A stretch of 64,000 bases of DNA from Kamptonema sp. UHCC 0994 (GCF_029167235.1 NZ_JARFTR010000125.1:1-64000); one strand, 5' to 3'; counted from the first letter of the stretch, positions 1-8,613 are shown. Notes: a model not told the origin generated them from the letters alone. Made by a program: numbers and translations.

Positions 1-110
1 CGGTAAGAATACCGCCCAGAGGGCGGCGTTACGTAAGTTTTCGAGGAAATAGAAGCGGTAAAGATACCGCCCAGAGGGCGGCGTTACGTAAGTTTTCAAG
101 GAAATAGAAA
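1..110. repeat. 55-bp tandem repeat with GC-rich inverted repeat, two copies
   Basis: Two copies of a 55-bp unit lie head to tail at 1-55 and 56-110, with only a few differences. Each contains the inverted repeat CCGCCC-AGA-GGGCGG followed by CGTTACGTAAG. Related cores occur at about 12829 and 38340-38395. Copy two runs into the last codons and stop of the glycolate-oxidase-like gene. The array may start before the window. Confidence 0.85.
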
Positions 111-1472
111 ACGATGGGGACTGAAAATATTCTCTGGGTCAAATTGCTGTTTAATTTTCTGCATTAAACTGAGACCATTTCCATTATAACCCCAAACATC
201 TAAATGTTGCTTAATGTCAGCGGGAGCTTTCAAAATGCTGAGAAATCCACCATGAGATTCGCATTGCTGACGTACTTGCAAAAGCGTTTCCACTGTCGTA
301 CTATCAAACCGCAAAATCCCCAACCCGCTACCGCCATAAATCAAACCATCAGCCAGATTCAACTGTGCTAAAATATTCACAGATTCAGAGGGAAGTGTTC
401 CGATTTTACAAATAATTGTTGAATCTGGGGCAGTTGACCAGATGGTTGATTTTAATCTCTGCCATAAGTCGGATTCATCATTTCCAATATAGGTTATTCC
501 TTTTAATCCTAACTTCTCGCCGACTTCTAGCAAGCGGCTAGATTGTTCTTCAACACTTTCTAGTATACTTTGAAATCTTACTGCCAAACCCAAACTTTTA
601 CCTAAACCTAACTTTGCTACCAACTGCTTTGATAGCAAATCAATGGCTGTCGGTGTTAAAGCTGAGGATAATAAGGTTTGAGTTGTGTTTGCTAAGGCTT
701 CAGCTTCGCCAGTTAAAATTACAGTTACAGATGCGTTTGGCAGTGGATAAACTCGCATTGTAACTTGACTAATTATGCCCAGCGTGCCATAGGAACCTGT
801 TAACAACTTCATCAAATCATAACCAGCGACATTTTTAACAACGCGCCCTCCTGCTTTGGCAATTTTGCCATCGGATCGCACGAAAGTTATTCCTAATAAT
901 AAATCGCGAACGCCCCGATATCGCTGTCGGAGGGAACCCGCGTCAGCAGTTGCGATAATGCCGCCGATGGTTGCCTGTTCTGGATATGCTGGATCTAGGG
1001 GTAAAAATTGACCAGAGGTGGCTAAAATTTGCTGCAATTCGGCAAACTTCATTCCTGCTTCGACAGTAACGGTTAAATCGCCAACGGCGCGATCGATCAG
1101 GCGGTTGATGCGATCGCAACTGACAACTACGAGCCCCTCTGCATTCCCTAAAAAGGGCGGTTCTGAAACCTGACTTCGATCGCGGGGGTTGGAGGGCTCT
1201 GTTTTTACCAATCCCCCCCAGTCAAGTTTGCTACCGCTACCAATTGGCAAAACTCCCCGTCGATTTCGGGAAATGCAAGCGATCGCACCCGCGAGTTTTT
1301 CTTGAGTAGGAGGATAAACAATGCAGTCAATTTCCGTACCTGGGGCGATCGCACTTTCTATCCGTTTTTGCCAAAAAGAGTCTGTATCCTGCCAGGAACA
1401 GACAGCATCAGCGCCGACAATGCTTTCTAGTTCTTGTGCCAATGCCCAGTTATCCGTTACAGTCGATTTCAT
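96..1472 (-). CDS. glcE: Glycolate oxidase/dehydrogenase FAD-binding subunit (GlcE-like)
   Basis: A 458-residue FAD-linked oxidoreductase of the GlcD/GlcE type. In cyanobacteria such subunits oxidise photorespiratory glycolate to glyoxylate. The FAD-binding PP-loop region (VLPIGSGSK) lies near residues 73-82. A second FAD-contact segment with TIGGIIATADAG is near 163-175, and the GlcE-typical KNVAGYDLMKLLTGSYGTLG is near 210-230. The C-terminus has the usual DPENIFSPHRF. I chose the ATG at 1472; an in-frame TTG 24 bases upstream is possible, and neither has a clear ribosome-binding site. It is divergent from the DUF4079 gene across a 90-bp AT-rich spacer that probably holds both promoters. 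GlcE rather than GlcD is inferred from length and the KNVAGYD motif. Confidence 0.85.
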   Translation of the reverse strand: MKSTVTDNWALAQELESIVGADAVCSWQDTDSFWQKRIESAIAPGTEIDCIVYPPTQEKLAGAIACISRNRRGVLPIGSGSKLDWGGLVKTEPSNPRDRSQVSEPPFLGNAEGLVVVSCDRINRLIDRAVGDLTVTVEAGMKFAELQQILATSGQFLPLDPAYPEQATIGGIIATADAGSLRQRYRGVRDLLLGITFVRSDGKIAKAGGRVVKNVAGYDLMKLLTGSYGTLGIISQVTMRVYPLPNASVTVILTGEAEALANTTQTLLSSALTPTAIDLLSKQLVAKLGLGKSLGLAVRFQSILESVEEQSSRLLEVGEKLGLKGITYIGNDESDLWQRLKSTIWSTAPDSTIICKIGTLPSESVNILAQLNLADGLIYGGSGLGILRFDSTTVETLLQVRQQCESHGGFLSILKAPADIKQHLDVWGYNGNGLSLMQKIKQQFDPENIFSPHRFLFP

Positions 1473-1562
1473 TAAAGTTAGGAGACACTCACTCAAAAAA
1501 ATAACAAAAAAAAATACTTAAAGCTATTATATTTCTAAACATCATCCTAGTAACTTTAATTT

Positions 1563-2291
1563 ATGGAACTCGTAGATGTAATGGCCCTCCTCCATCCCGC
1601 CTTAGCAGTAGCGGTGGTTTTCCCAATTATTGGCATGGTTGTCAATATGGCATGGCAAACGCGATCGCGCCGCCTCCAAAGCGCGGGTGATGGCAAAAGC
1701 AAAATTCCGCCCTCCGTCGGTTCTGAGCACGTTAAATTAGGTCGCTGGTTAACTGGTTCAGTTGTCGGAATTAGCTTAGTAGCTTTTGCCTATGTTATCT
1801 TTTTCAAGAGTATCTTGAAAAATCAACTATGGAGTAAAGCACCTTTCCAGGTAGTTTTTATCGTGCTAATGTTTGTCGCCACCATCGCTTCGCTGGTGTT
1901 TCTTTACAAGGCAAGACTACCAAAATGGCGGGCTGTATTTGCCAGTTTAAGCAGCGCTGGTTTAATAATTATTGGCTTCCAAGATGGTATTTTTCGCAGG
2001 GACGATCAATGGATGTTTTCTCATTTTTATTACGGTTTGCTTGCCGCCATACTAATGATTGTTTCCCTGGCAATTGTTCCCGAAATCTACAAGGATAGAA
2101 CTAACAAGTGGCGCAAGATTCATACCATTCTAAATTGCATAGCTTTGTTGCTATTTATTGGTCAAGGAATGACCGGTTCTAGAGATTTGCTAGAAATTCC
2201 TTTGAGTTGGCAGCAAGAACACCTTTATCAGTGTGACTGGAATAATAAAACTTGCCCTAAACCCTCGTCATCCGTAGGGATGAGAAATTAA
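1563..2291 (+). CDS. DUF4079 family membrane protein
   Basis: A 242-residue integral membrane protein with about five or six hydrophobic segments: near residues 10-30, 60-80, 92-112, 122-140, 150-170 and 188-205. The pattern FSHFYYGLLAA followed by W-x-x-x-H-T-I-L-N resembles DUF4079 proteins, which look like distant relatives of cytochrome b561 or ferric-reductase membrane domains. Histidines in two predicted helices could hold haem, but that is inference. It is transcribed away from glcE. The downstream bases hold a short protein-like remnant rather than an operon partner. Confidence 0.75.
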   Translation: MELVDVMALLHPALAVAVVFPIIGMVVNMAWQTRSRRLQSAGDGKSKIPPSVGSEHVKLGRWLTGSVVGISLVAFAYVIFFKSILKNQLWSKAPFQVVFIVLMFVATIASLVFLYKARLPKWRAVFASLSSAGLIIIGFQDGIFRRDDQWMFSHFYYGLLAAILMIVSLAIVPEIYKDRTNKWRKIHTILNCIALLLFIGQGMTGSRDLLEIPLSWQQEHLYQCDWNNKTCPKPSSSVGMRN

Positions 2292-2293
2292 AA

Positions 2294-2464
2294 ATGGGGG
2301 AAGCACAAAAATTACTCTGTGAAAATTTAACAGCGCAAATCTGGGAAAAGGAAGCTATAGAAAAATGGAATGGAACTTTACCCTTAGTTATTGGTGACAG
2401 CAGTACAAATTTATTAGATTTGACTAAATTCATCAATGGCAGCAACAGCAGTATTCCCCAATAA
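2294..2464 (+). pseudogene. Remnant resembling the C-terminus of a prohibitin/SPFH protein
   Basis: A 56-codon frame from an ATG at 2294 reads like the tail of a band-7/prohibitin protein: a helical stretch with KLLCENLTAQIWEKEAIEKW, then NGTLPLVIGD. The 'KAIEKWDGKLP' pattern is typical of the end of prohibitin-like SPFH domains. Nothing of the membrane anchor or SPFH core precedes it, because the DUF4079 stop codon lies just upstream. I therefore read it as a 3' gene fragment, possibly not expressed. There is no ribosome-binding site. The match is from memory of the family only. Confidence 0.4.
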
Positions 2465-2506
2465 TAATAGTAGGATAGTGATAGTAGGTTCTGCGCGAAT
2501 TACATC

Positions 2507-2728
2507 TTAACAAGAAAGGGAACAATTAGGAAACTTACCAATTTTGTTAGCGGTAACAATTGTATTTCGGCAGTCGAATACGCTGGCATTAGTTTTCTGG
2601 GCTAACTCTTTCAAGTTAATTAGTGGAGAGTCAGATTGGGGAGCTTGTAGATACAACTCATAAGCAACTTCCAACACTTTAAAATTTAACGACAAAGGCT
2701 GAATTTGTTTTTCTAGTAGTTGAAACAT
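2507..2728 (-). CDS. Small hypothetical protein (73 aa)
   Basis: A 73-residue soluble protein that I do not recognise. It reads as compact alpha-helix (LNFKVLEVAYELYLQAP, then LKELAQKTNASVFDCRNTIVTANKIGKFP). The 'ELAQKTNASVFDCRNTIVTANKIG' stretch could form a helix-turn-helix-like unit. Amino-acid use is balanced and protein-like. The ATG at 2728 faces the DUF202 gene across a 167-bp spacer. It may be a genuine small gene or part of the decayed tract with the prohibitin-like remnant. Confidence 0.5.
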   Translation of the reverse strand: MFQLLEKQIQPLSLNFKVLEVAYELYLQAPQSDSPLINLKELAQKTNASVFDCRNTIVTANKIGKFPNCSLSC

Positions 2729-2872
2729 AGTTGTTTTGACCCTGAAATAAACTTCCTGATTAGTTTTAATTTACGAAACTTGAGATTACGTAACCTCTGT
2801 CTGAAGTAGGGATTCTCATCAGCGTCAAACTATGCCAGAAGACAGAAAAAACTTTCCGATTGATATGTATAG

Positions 2873-2895
2873 CAATTACCAATTACCAATTACCA
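2873..2895. repeat. CAATTAC heptamer array (STRR)
   Basis: About three units of the cyanobacterial heptamer CAATTAC stop at the base before the ATG at 2896. They occupy the space where a ribosome-binding site would sit. The same heptamer recurs at about 32240-32293 inside a coding region and, in complement, at 32817-32862. Confidence 0.85.
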
Positions 2896-3318
2896 ATGTT
2901 ATTAAAGTTTAGAAATACAAAAATAGATACAGAGAAGGCAAAATTACAAAATCCCTCGCGGGTGCGAGATCATTTAGCGAACGAGCGCACATATTTGGCA
3001 TGGATGCGAACCGCGATCGCGCTCATGGGTTTTGGCGTTGTGATCGTTCGCCTCCGCATCTTACAACCGCCTCTGATTGCACGTCCCGGCATTGGTTGGA
3101 AGTTAGGTTTAGTATTTTCTTTAGTTGGTTTAGTAACAGTATTACTTTCAACTAATCACTATTTTAATGTCCGGCGCGACATTGATGAGGATACTTATGA
3201 ACCAGCAGAAGGTTGCGTAATGCTCTTTAGTTTTGCGGTGATGCTTTTAGGAGCTGGAGTTGTCTATTTTGTGTTCTCAGCTCCCTTTTTTCCCTTCATT
3301 CCTGTTGTCACTGACTGA
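2896..3318 (+). CDS. DUF202 (YidH-like) membrane protein
   Basis: A 140-residue inner-membrane protein of the DUF202/YidH family. The diagnostic N-terminal motif DHLANERTYLAWMRTAIALMGFG is present, followed by three hydrophobic helices (about residues 35-55, 68-90 and 110-132). Function of the family is unknown. An in-frame TTG lies 36 bases upstream, but the peptide it would add is encoded by the heptamer repeat, so I use the ATG at 2896. The gene converges with the AMIN-domain gene, only 7 bases from its stop. Confidence 0.85.
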   Translation: MLLKFRNTKIDTEKAKLQNPSRVRDHLANERTYLAWMRTAIALMGFGVVIVRLRILQPPLIARPGIGWKLGLVFSLVGLVTVLLSTNHYFNVRRDIDEDTYEPAEGCVMLFSFAVMLLGAGVVYFVFSAPFFPFIPVVTD

Positions 3319-3325
3319 TTTTCAA

Positions 3326-4798
3326 CTAATATCTCAAATCCTCATTCAAACGAACTTGCACAATTTGTCCGGGTTGAATAGTAGCAGGTTGGGGAGCAGT
3401 GGCGTAAGTTGTTGCAGCACCCGCAGCAGCACCGGCAAGTAAACCAATACCAGTAAAACCACTAAGTACAAATAATGCTACTCCTCCAATCCCAGAATTA
3501 CGCAGAAAACTCCTTTGTGAGGGTTTGCGATCGCCACTACCAAATCGATCCGATCGCGCCTCTAAAGGAATGCTACGACCATTAAGATACATCGATTGAG
3601 CAATAAATCGCGTCCCTTCGCTATTGCTTTCAAAGCGTCCGATTATTGGCGTATTAGGTGGTACGATCGTATTGCCATAGCTATCAAGAATCCCTCCTTG
3701 TAATAGCAACACTTCCTGTCTTGAGGGTTTGGGATCTAGCGCTAAAGGCTCTACACCCGGATAAAGCAAGCTGAGTCTAGTTCCTGCTGGTAGTAAGACA
3801 TTGGGCGCGTATGCCGTTGGCGCGATCGCATTTGGTAAAGGATAAACTGAAGGTGGGACAAAATTATCATAATTGCTAGCAGGTAAAGGAGCGATCGGCT
3901 GTCTGGGAAGCTCTTCATTCCAATTTAAGGGTCTTGCTGGGGTCGCATAGCCGGGAATTGTCACCGATGGAACCGATCGCGGCGGCGTATAGGTGGGTGT
4001 ATAACTAGGGGGTAAAGCGGCTTGTTGCCTTGTCTGGTTAATTGGGAAAGTTGCGATCGGCACTGTCAGCGGTTGGATCGGCGGATTTGGAGTTTCTAGT
4101 ATTACAGGATTAGGATTTGGTAGATTTTGGGGCGATCGCGCCAACGATGCAGTTTGAGTGCTACTTTGAGGTCTAGCAGTAGTAGAATTAGCCAGAGCTC
4201 TACTGTTACTAGGCGGCGACGTAGGCGGTGGCGGAGTAGTTAAGCCGCGTTGCATTGGCCCTGCTGTAGCCCCCGTCATTGAATTTCCTTGACTTAACTG
4301 ATTATTCGTCCCTGAAAACAAAGGACGCAATACCCAACGATTCTCTAAACCTATGCGTTGTAACTGTACTTGTTCTGGAGTTAACACCACTCCCGGAGCA
4401 AAATCAATCACAATTCTCGCCATCCCCGGCTGAAATTGGCTCAGACTGACAGAACGCACCGTACCTTCTGGGTACAATTGGGTAGTATCAGTTCCCACCT
4501 CCGTATCCGGCAAATCGACAACTATCCGCGTTGGTTGGTCTAAAAGAGAAAACTTAGGCGTTATTCCCTCTGGCAGCATGACTTCTAGCTGATTTGTCCC
4601 CGGATCGAACAACCAATTTGTCAGCAATGCAGCAGCAGCTTGTCGTTGTCCTATTGGTAAAGTGACAACTACGGCGGCGACTGTCAGACTCAGGCTAAGC
4701 GACTGGCAAGTAAACAGTGTGGCTGTTGCATTGCGGAGAGTCAGGCTGTGTAAACTTGGCAAAAATCCCTGTACTGATTTTTTGTGTTGCATGGCCAT
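3326..4798 (-). CDS. AMIN-domain protein with proline-rich linker and glycine-rich C-terminal segment
   Basis: About 490 residues from the ATG at 4798; further in-frame ATGs flank it. A hydrophobic segment near residues 30-50 may be a signal anchor. An AMIN domain follows (about 60-165; WLFDPGTNQLEVMLPEG and IVVDLPDTEV). AMIN domains target proteins to peptidoglycan or septa. A long Pro/Thr/Ser/Asn linker (about 170-330) comes next. The C-terminal part has a beta-rich segment (LPAGTRLSLLYPG, PPNTPIIGRFES) that reminds me of VirB10/TrbI-type outer-envelope domains, then a Gly/Ala hydrophobic stretch (GIGLLAGAAAGAA) and VQVRLNEDLRY. The VirB10 comparison is tentative. A periplasmic or envelope-spanning role is inferred. 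A MITE-like element begins 54 bases upstream of the start. Confidence 0.7.
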   Translation of the reverse strand: MAMQHKKSVQGFLPSLHSLTLRNATATLFTCQSLSLSLTVAAVVVTLPIGQRQAAAALLTNWLFDPGTNQLEVMLPEGITPKFSLLDQPTRIVVDLPDTEVGTDTTQLYPEGTVRSVSLSQFQPGMARIVIDFAPGVVLTPEQVQLQRIGLENRWVLRPLFSGTNNQLSQGNSMTGATAGPMQRGLTTPPPPTSPPSNSRALANSTTARPQSSTQTASLARSPQNLPNPNPVILETPNPPIQPLTVPIATFPINQTRQQAALPPSYTPTYTPPRSVPSVTIPGYATPARPLNWNEELPRQPIAPLPASNYDNFVPPSVYPLPNAIAPTAYAPNVLLPAGTRLSLLYPGVEPLALDPKPSRQEVLLLQGGILDSYGNTIVPPNTPIIGRFESNSEGTRFIAQSMYLNGRSIPLEARSDRFGSGDRKPSQRSFLRNSGIGGVALFVLSGFTGIGLLAGAAAGAATTYATAPQPATIQPGQIVQVRLNEDLRY

Positions 4799-4852
4799 CA
4801 AAGAGAAAGTTGCGATAGTGAATCTATTGTAGGTTGGGTAAGGCGCGGCGAT

Positions 4853-4969
4853 TATAGCAACCGCCAAGGCGGTTAGGGGTTAGGGACTAGGGAAAGAAGG
4901 GAAAGAGAATAAAAATACCGAACCGTTAGATCAATTCAGAATATCCTAATGGTCTTGGCGGTTGCTATA
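4853..4969. mobile_element. MITE-like element, family TATAGCAACCGC, complete copy
   Basis: A 117-bp element has terminal inverted repeats of about 25 bp. The left end begins TATAGCAACCGCCAAGGCGG, and the right end is its complement with a few changes, finishing GGCGGTTGCTATA. It encodes nothing. The terminal TATA leaves a TA target duplication possible. Relatives are at 10096, 17402-17544, 33563-33690 and 38291-38447. Confidence 0.8.
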
Positions 4970-5035
4970 TCAGTGCATTGGTTTCAGTTGAACTTTAAAA
5001 GCAAATCTTAATTCCTGGTTGAGTTTAGATGAATT

Positions 5036-5103
5036 TTAGCCAGCGCTAGAATTAAAGTTGAGCCTGTAATTAGCCAGCGCTAGAATTAAAGTTGAGCCTG
5101 TAA
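5036..5103. repeat. 34-bp perfect tandem duplication upstream of antiporter
   Basis: Two identical 34-bp units (5036-5069 and 5070-5103) each contain the palindrome AGCGCT and the stretch GAATTAAAGTTGAGCCTG. The second copy ends 13 bases before the antiporter start codon, so it lies in the 5' untranslated or promoter region. An exact match suggests a recent duplication. Confidence 0.9.
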
Positions 5104-5116
5104 CCATTGCATTCCG

Positions 5117-7378
5117 ATGTATAGTTTGATGAATAATTTGTCTTCATTGGAATTATTGCTTGGTAGCCAGACCGCCAATGGCATCATTAAACCACTGGGA
5201 CAGCACGAATTACTCTTATTCCTGGTGCAACTAGCGCTACTGCTGTTGGTGTCGCGAGGACTGGGCGAATTGATGCGTCAAATTAATCTGCCTCCAGTCG
5301 TCGGCGAGTTGCTTGCGGGAGTCTTACTCGGCCCATCATTATTTGGCTGGATATGGCCTGGGTTATACGCACAAATCTTTCCCCATAGCCAGACTCAAGC
5401 TGACCTGCTATCAGTTGTGTCTTGGTTAGGCGTACTGTTTCTATTAATTGTTACTGGTCTAGAAACTGACCTCCAATTGATTCTCCGCAAGGGGAAGACT
5501 GCATTCTTCATCTCCTTGGGCGGGATTATCATCCCCTTCATAACTGGAATGGCATTAGGATGGCTTTTACCCGATAGTTTCCTTGCTAATCCTCACAATC
5601 GGCTAGTATTTACTCTATTCATTGCCACCGCCATGAGTATCTCGGCTGTACCCGTAATTGCCAAGGTGCTGATGGATTTGCAACTGATTCGTCGCGACAT
5701 CGGTCAAATCACGCTAGCAGCGGGCATGACTGACGATACCATCGGTTGGATTTTACTGTCCGTAGTATCTGGTTTAGCGAGTAGCGGCAAGTTTGACATC
5801 AATACCGTCATCGCTGCCGTAAGTGGCGCTGTCCTATTCTTAGGTATTGCCTTTACACTAGGGCGAATCGTAGTTGACCGAGTTCTGCGGTGGATAGATA
5901 ACACTATCGGTGGAGCTACAGCGAGTTTATCAATAATTCTGGTTCTCTGTCTGTTCGCAGCAGCCCTGACTCACTCTCTGGGGATAGAAGCAGCACTGGG
6001 AGCATTTACTTTTGGCATTTTAGCAGGAGAATCGCGACGATTTAGCCGGGAGGCAGGTCATACCTTGGAAATGATTACAGCAGGTTTTCTGGCACCTATC
6101 TTTTTCGCCGCCGCTGGTTTGAAGGTTAATTTGCTCGAACTGCTGATACCTTCAACGCTGTTAATGGGATTATTAGTTTTGGCTGTCGCCTGTGTGGGTA
6201 AATTTTTGGGTGCTTATTTAGGATCGCGCATAGGAGGACTGACTCACTGGGAAGGTTTGGCAATGGGGGCGGGGATGAACGCACGTGGTGCGATGGAAAT
6301 CATTGTAGCCACTATCGGACTATCGCTAGGCGTGTTGAATCAACAGATGTATTCGATTATCGTCATGGTTGCGATCGTTACTTCCATGATGGCACCGCCC
6401 TTATTGCGTTGGACGCTGAGCAAAGTCACTATCGGCGAAGAAGAAGCCCACCGTTTAAAGCAAGAAGAACTCTCAATCCGTAGCTTTGTTAAAAATATTC
6501 GTCGAGTGTTAATCCCTACCAGTGGGGGAGCAAATGTACAGTTAGCTGCTCAGCTAGTCAGCTATCTGGCGCACCAAAACCCAGTAGAAGTGACAGCGCT
6601 GTATGCTTTAAGCGACAAGAAACCACAACATCTTGCCGCAAGCAAGAATGCTATTAAAGATACGGGGGCTGTTAATGCTTTGGCGGCTATTGCAGATACA
6701 ATGCAACTGCCTGTTGGCTCAACAATGCAAACGAAGGTAGTTTCAGGGCGTAATAAAGCAGATTTAATTCTCAAAGAAGCAAAGAAAGGCTATGACTTAG
6801 TTGTATTGGGTGCTAGCGAAGGAAAACATTCTAGTAGCAGTCTTTTTAACTTGTTAGTCGATCGAGTGGTGCAGGAAGCTCCCTGTGCTACGCTCGTAGT
6901 CAAGTCTCATTTACCTGTGCCTAAAGGAGAAGTTTGCCACATTCCGCTGCGATCGCTACGCCATATCTTGGTACCTACAGTAGGTTCGGAATACAGCAAA
7001 AATGCTGTGGAAGTTGCCAGCACTATTGCTACTCAGACTCAAGCACTGGTTACTTTGGTTCACGCGATCAATTTACCTCAGATTGAGTATCTTCTTTATG
7101 AGCAGCAAAAGCTGGATTCAGTCAGAGAAATTGCCCAGCAAATTGTAGAGAATCAAGTTGAAATAGGAAAAAGCTTGGGAGCTAATGTACAGTTTCAGAT
7201 TCTTGAAGGAGTTAGCCCGGAGCAGGAAATTCTCAAGTTTGCTCGTCAAGAGCAGGTGGATTTAATTATTTTAGGTAGCAATATCCGCATGATCACGGGA
7301 CGAGCTTTCTTTGGACACCGAGTTGATACAATTTTAAGCTTGGCTGAATGTCCCGTTGCCATTCTCAGTTCACTATAG
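5117..7378 (+). CDS. CPA2-type cation:proton antiporter with two C-terminal universal stress domains
   Basis: A 753-residue membrane transporter. The first ~430 residues form a Na+/H+ or K+/H+ exchanger domain with about 12 helices. The ion-binding Asp pair of the CPA2 family is visible at D206-D207 (MTDDTIGW), and a conserved GMNARGAMEI segment follows later. The cytoplasmic tail carries two universal-stress-protein folds: about 460-600 (RRVLIPTSGG...LVVLGASEG) and about 612-750 (RHILVPTVGSEYSKNA...LIILGSN). USP domains often bind nucleotides and may gate transport; that is inferred. Likely role is pH, Na+ or K+ homeostasis; the ion cannot be told from sequence. The start at 5117 lies just after a 34-bp duplication. 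A large hairpin follows the gene. Confidence 0.88.
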   Translation: MYSLMNNLSSLELLLGSQTANGIIKPLGQHELLLFLVQLALLLLVSRGLGELMRQINLPPVVGELLAGVLLGPSLFGWIWPGLYAQIFPHSQTQADLLSVVSWLGVLFLLIVTGLETDLQLILRKGKTAFFISLGGIIIPFITGMALGWLLPDSFLANPHNRLVFTLFIATAMSISAVPVIAKVLMDLQLIRRDIGQITLAAGMTDDTIGWILLSVVSGLASSGKFDINTVIAAVSGAVLFLGIAFTLGRIVVDRVLRWIDNTIGGATASLSIILVLCLFAAALTHSLGIEAALGAFTFGILAGESRRFSREAGHTLEMITAGFLAPIFFAAAGLKVNLLELLIPSTLLMGLLVLAVACVGKFLGAYLGSRIGGLTHWEGLAMGAGMNARGAMEIIVATIGLSLGVLNQQMYSIIVMVAIVTSMMAPPLLRWTLSKVTIGEEEAHRLKQEELSIRSFVKNIRRVLIPTSGGANVQLAAQLVSYLAHQNPVEVTALYALSDKKPQHLAASKNAIKDTGAVNALAAIADTMQLPVGSTMQTKVVSGRNKADLILKEAKKGYDLVVLGASEGKHSSSSLFNLLVDRVVQEAPCATLVVKSHLPVPKGEVCHIPLRSLRHILVPTVGSEYSKNAVEVASTIATQTQALVTLVHAINLPQIEYLLYEQQKLDSVREIAQQIVENQVEIGKSLGANVQFQILEGVSPEQEILKFARQEQVDLIILGSNIRMITGRAFFGHRVDTILSLAECPVAILSSL

Positions 7379-7470
7379 CATTTAGAGGGGTTAGATTGAG
7401 TAGCAGTTTAAGAATGTCTGTAAGAAGAATCCCCAGTAAGTTAACCCCAAGAACACCCGGTCATTCCAAA

Positions 7471-7539
7471 CGAGAACAACTTCCGGCACGGTGTAGTAAA
7501 TTGTCGGCAATAGCTCGGCAGTGCCGGGAGCTGTTCTCG
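7471..7539. other. Large imperfect hairpin downstream of antiporter
   Basis: Arms of 19 bp (7471-7489 CGAGAACAACTTCCGGCAC and 7521-7539) pair with two mismatches around a 31-base loop. No T-run follows, so this is not a classic terminator. It could stabilise the mRNA 3' end or be a mobile-element end. The rest of 7379-7745 holds no gene I can support; it is AT-rich and includes a weak inverted stretch near 7590-7610. Confidence 0.7.
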
Positions 7540-7745
7540 TCCTCCACTCCCTAGTTTTACCTAAAAGTTACCTAATAAATTGTCAGTTTCAATCCCTAAT
7601 AGGGATTTAGTGAAATTGTTACTGGATATTTTGTATCACAGTTTGTTACAATTTTGGCATTTAGTTTCAATTGAAATTTGAGTTTATTCAAAGTGATAAA
7701 CTGGTTGTTCAATATCATACAATAGCTTGTTTTTCATGTTTTTCT

Positions 7746-7971
7746 TCAGCTATACTCAAAGTAATAGCATAATGCTAATAAAGCATAAGACATTAATTCG
7801 ACAAAACGATTATAGCTCACCAAATTAGGCATGGCTTTCAACCAGTATGGCATTACTTGTAATCGGTAAAAGTCTTTAAATGTTCGGTAGCGTGAACCAT
7901 GAAATCCGATGATAATTGTCATAATTTCCCTTAAAGTCAAGCGCGTTTTGGCATGACGCTTAAAAAATCGA
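7746..7971 (-). pseudogene. IS982-family transposase, N-terminal fragment
   Basis: The minus-strand frame reads KRHAKTRLTLREIMTIIIGF, then HGSRYRTFKDFY and LVSYNRFVELM. This is the N-terminal helical region of IS982-type transposases, which usually continue for ~300 residues with DDE catalytic motifs. Here translation stops at 7746 after about 75 recognisable residues, and the catalytic part is missing. Reading stays open upstream of the ATG at 7940, so the true 5' boundary is unclear. It abuts the truncated PhyH dioxygenase, pointing to a past insertion with deletion. Confidence 0.7.
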
Positions 7972-7997
7972 CTTGACCGCTCGATTTTAAGTGCGTT

Positions 7998-8579
7998 TTC
8001 AATCGCGATCGCCTCTGGCTTTCCTATCTCGATCGACCGGGGATCGTAGACTTAGCAGAGGCGTTAATGGGCGATCGATGCCACATCATTGGTATGACTG
8101 CTTGGAAGAGTTTTCCCGGCTATGATGGTTGGCGCATCCACACAGATCAGCTCTTAGTTCCAGTTCCTGAAACTGTCTTTTTCGATCCCAATTTTAAACT
8201 ACCAGTGTGGATTTGCACTGCCCATTTTTATCTGAGCGACATGACAGAAGACCTCTGTCCTACCTATATAATTCCTGGCAGCCATAAATCAGGCAGAGAA
8301 CCCAATAAAGGCGAAGAAACTTGGAACGATCGCGCACCTGAACCAGTTCTATGTCAAGCTGGAGATGTGCTATTTTTTCGTAGTGAAATTTGGCACTCAG
8401 GCAGTAAGAATACTACTCAAGATCGCACCCGCTATCTGCTACAAGTACATTACTCGCACCGTAACATCGCCCAAAAGTTCTCGCCTTGGCCTTGGCAATT
8501 CAACCCAGAAATTCTTGCTGTTGCCACTGAACGGCAGTTGCGACTTTTAGGTAAACACCCAGAATCAAATTACGGTTAA
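7998..8579 (+). pseudogene. Phytanoyl-CoA dioxygenase (PhyH) family protein, N-terminally truncated
   Basis: A 2-oxoglutarate/Fe(II) oxygenase fragment. From the first ATG (8067) it has 170 residues, but in-frame PhyH-like coding continues upstream without a start to about 7998 (WLSYLDRPGIVDLAEAL). The N-terminal ~80-100 residues usual in PhyH proteins are therefore missing. The metal-binding set is intact: H25 and D27 in HTDQ, H110 in EIWHSG, and a likely 2-oxoglutarate-binding Arg in DRTRY (numbering from 8067). Substrate is unknown. The break coincides with the facing IS982 fragment, so disruption by transposition is the simplest explanation. The internal ATG lacks a ribosome-binding site. 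Confidence 0.7.
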
Positions 8580-8613
8580 TAGCAAATCCCGCTTAAATAC
8601 CCCTTTTATTCTT

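Noticed and set aside
7471-7539. Rho-independent terminator for the antiporter
   Set aside because: The stem is long and imperfect with a 31-base loop and no T-run, so it is kept only as a hairpin of unknown role.
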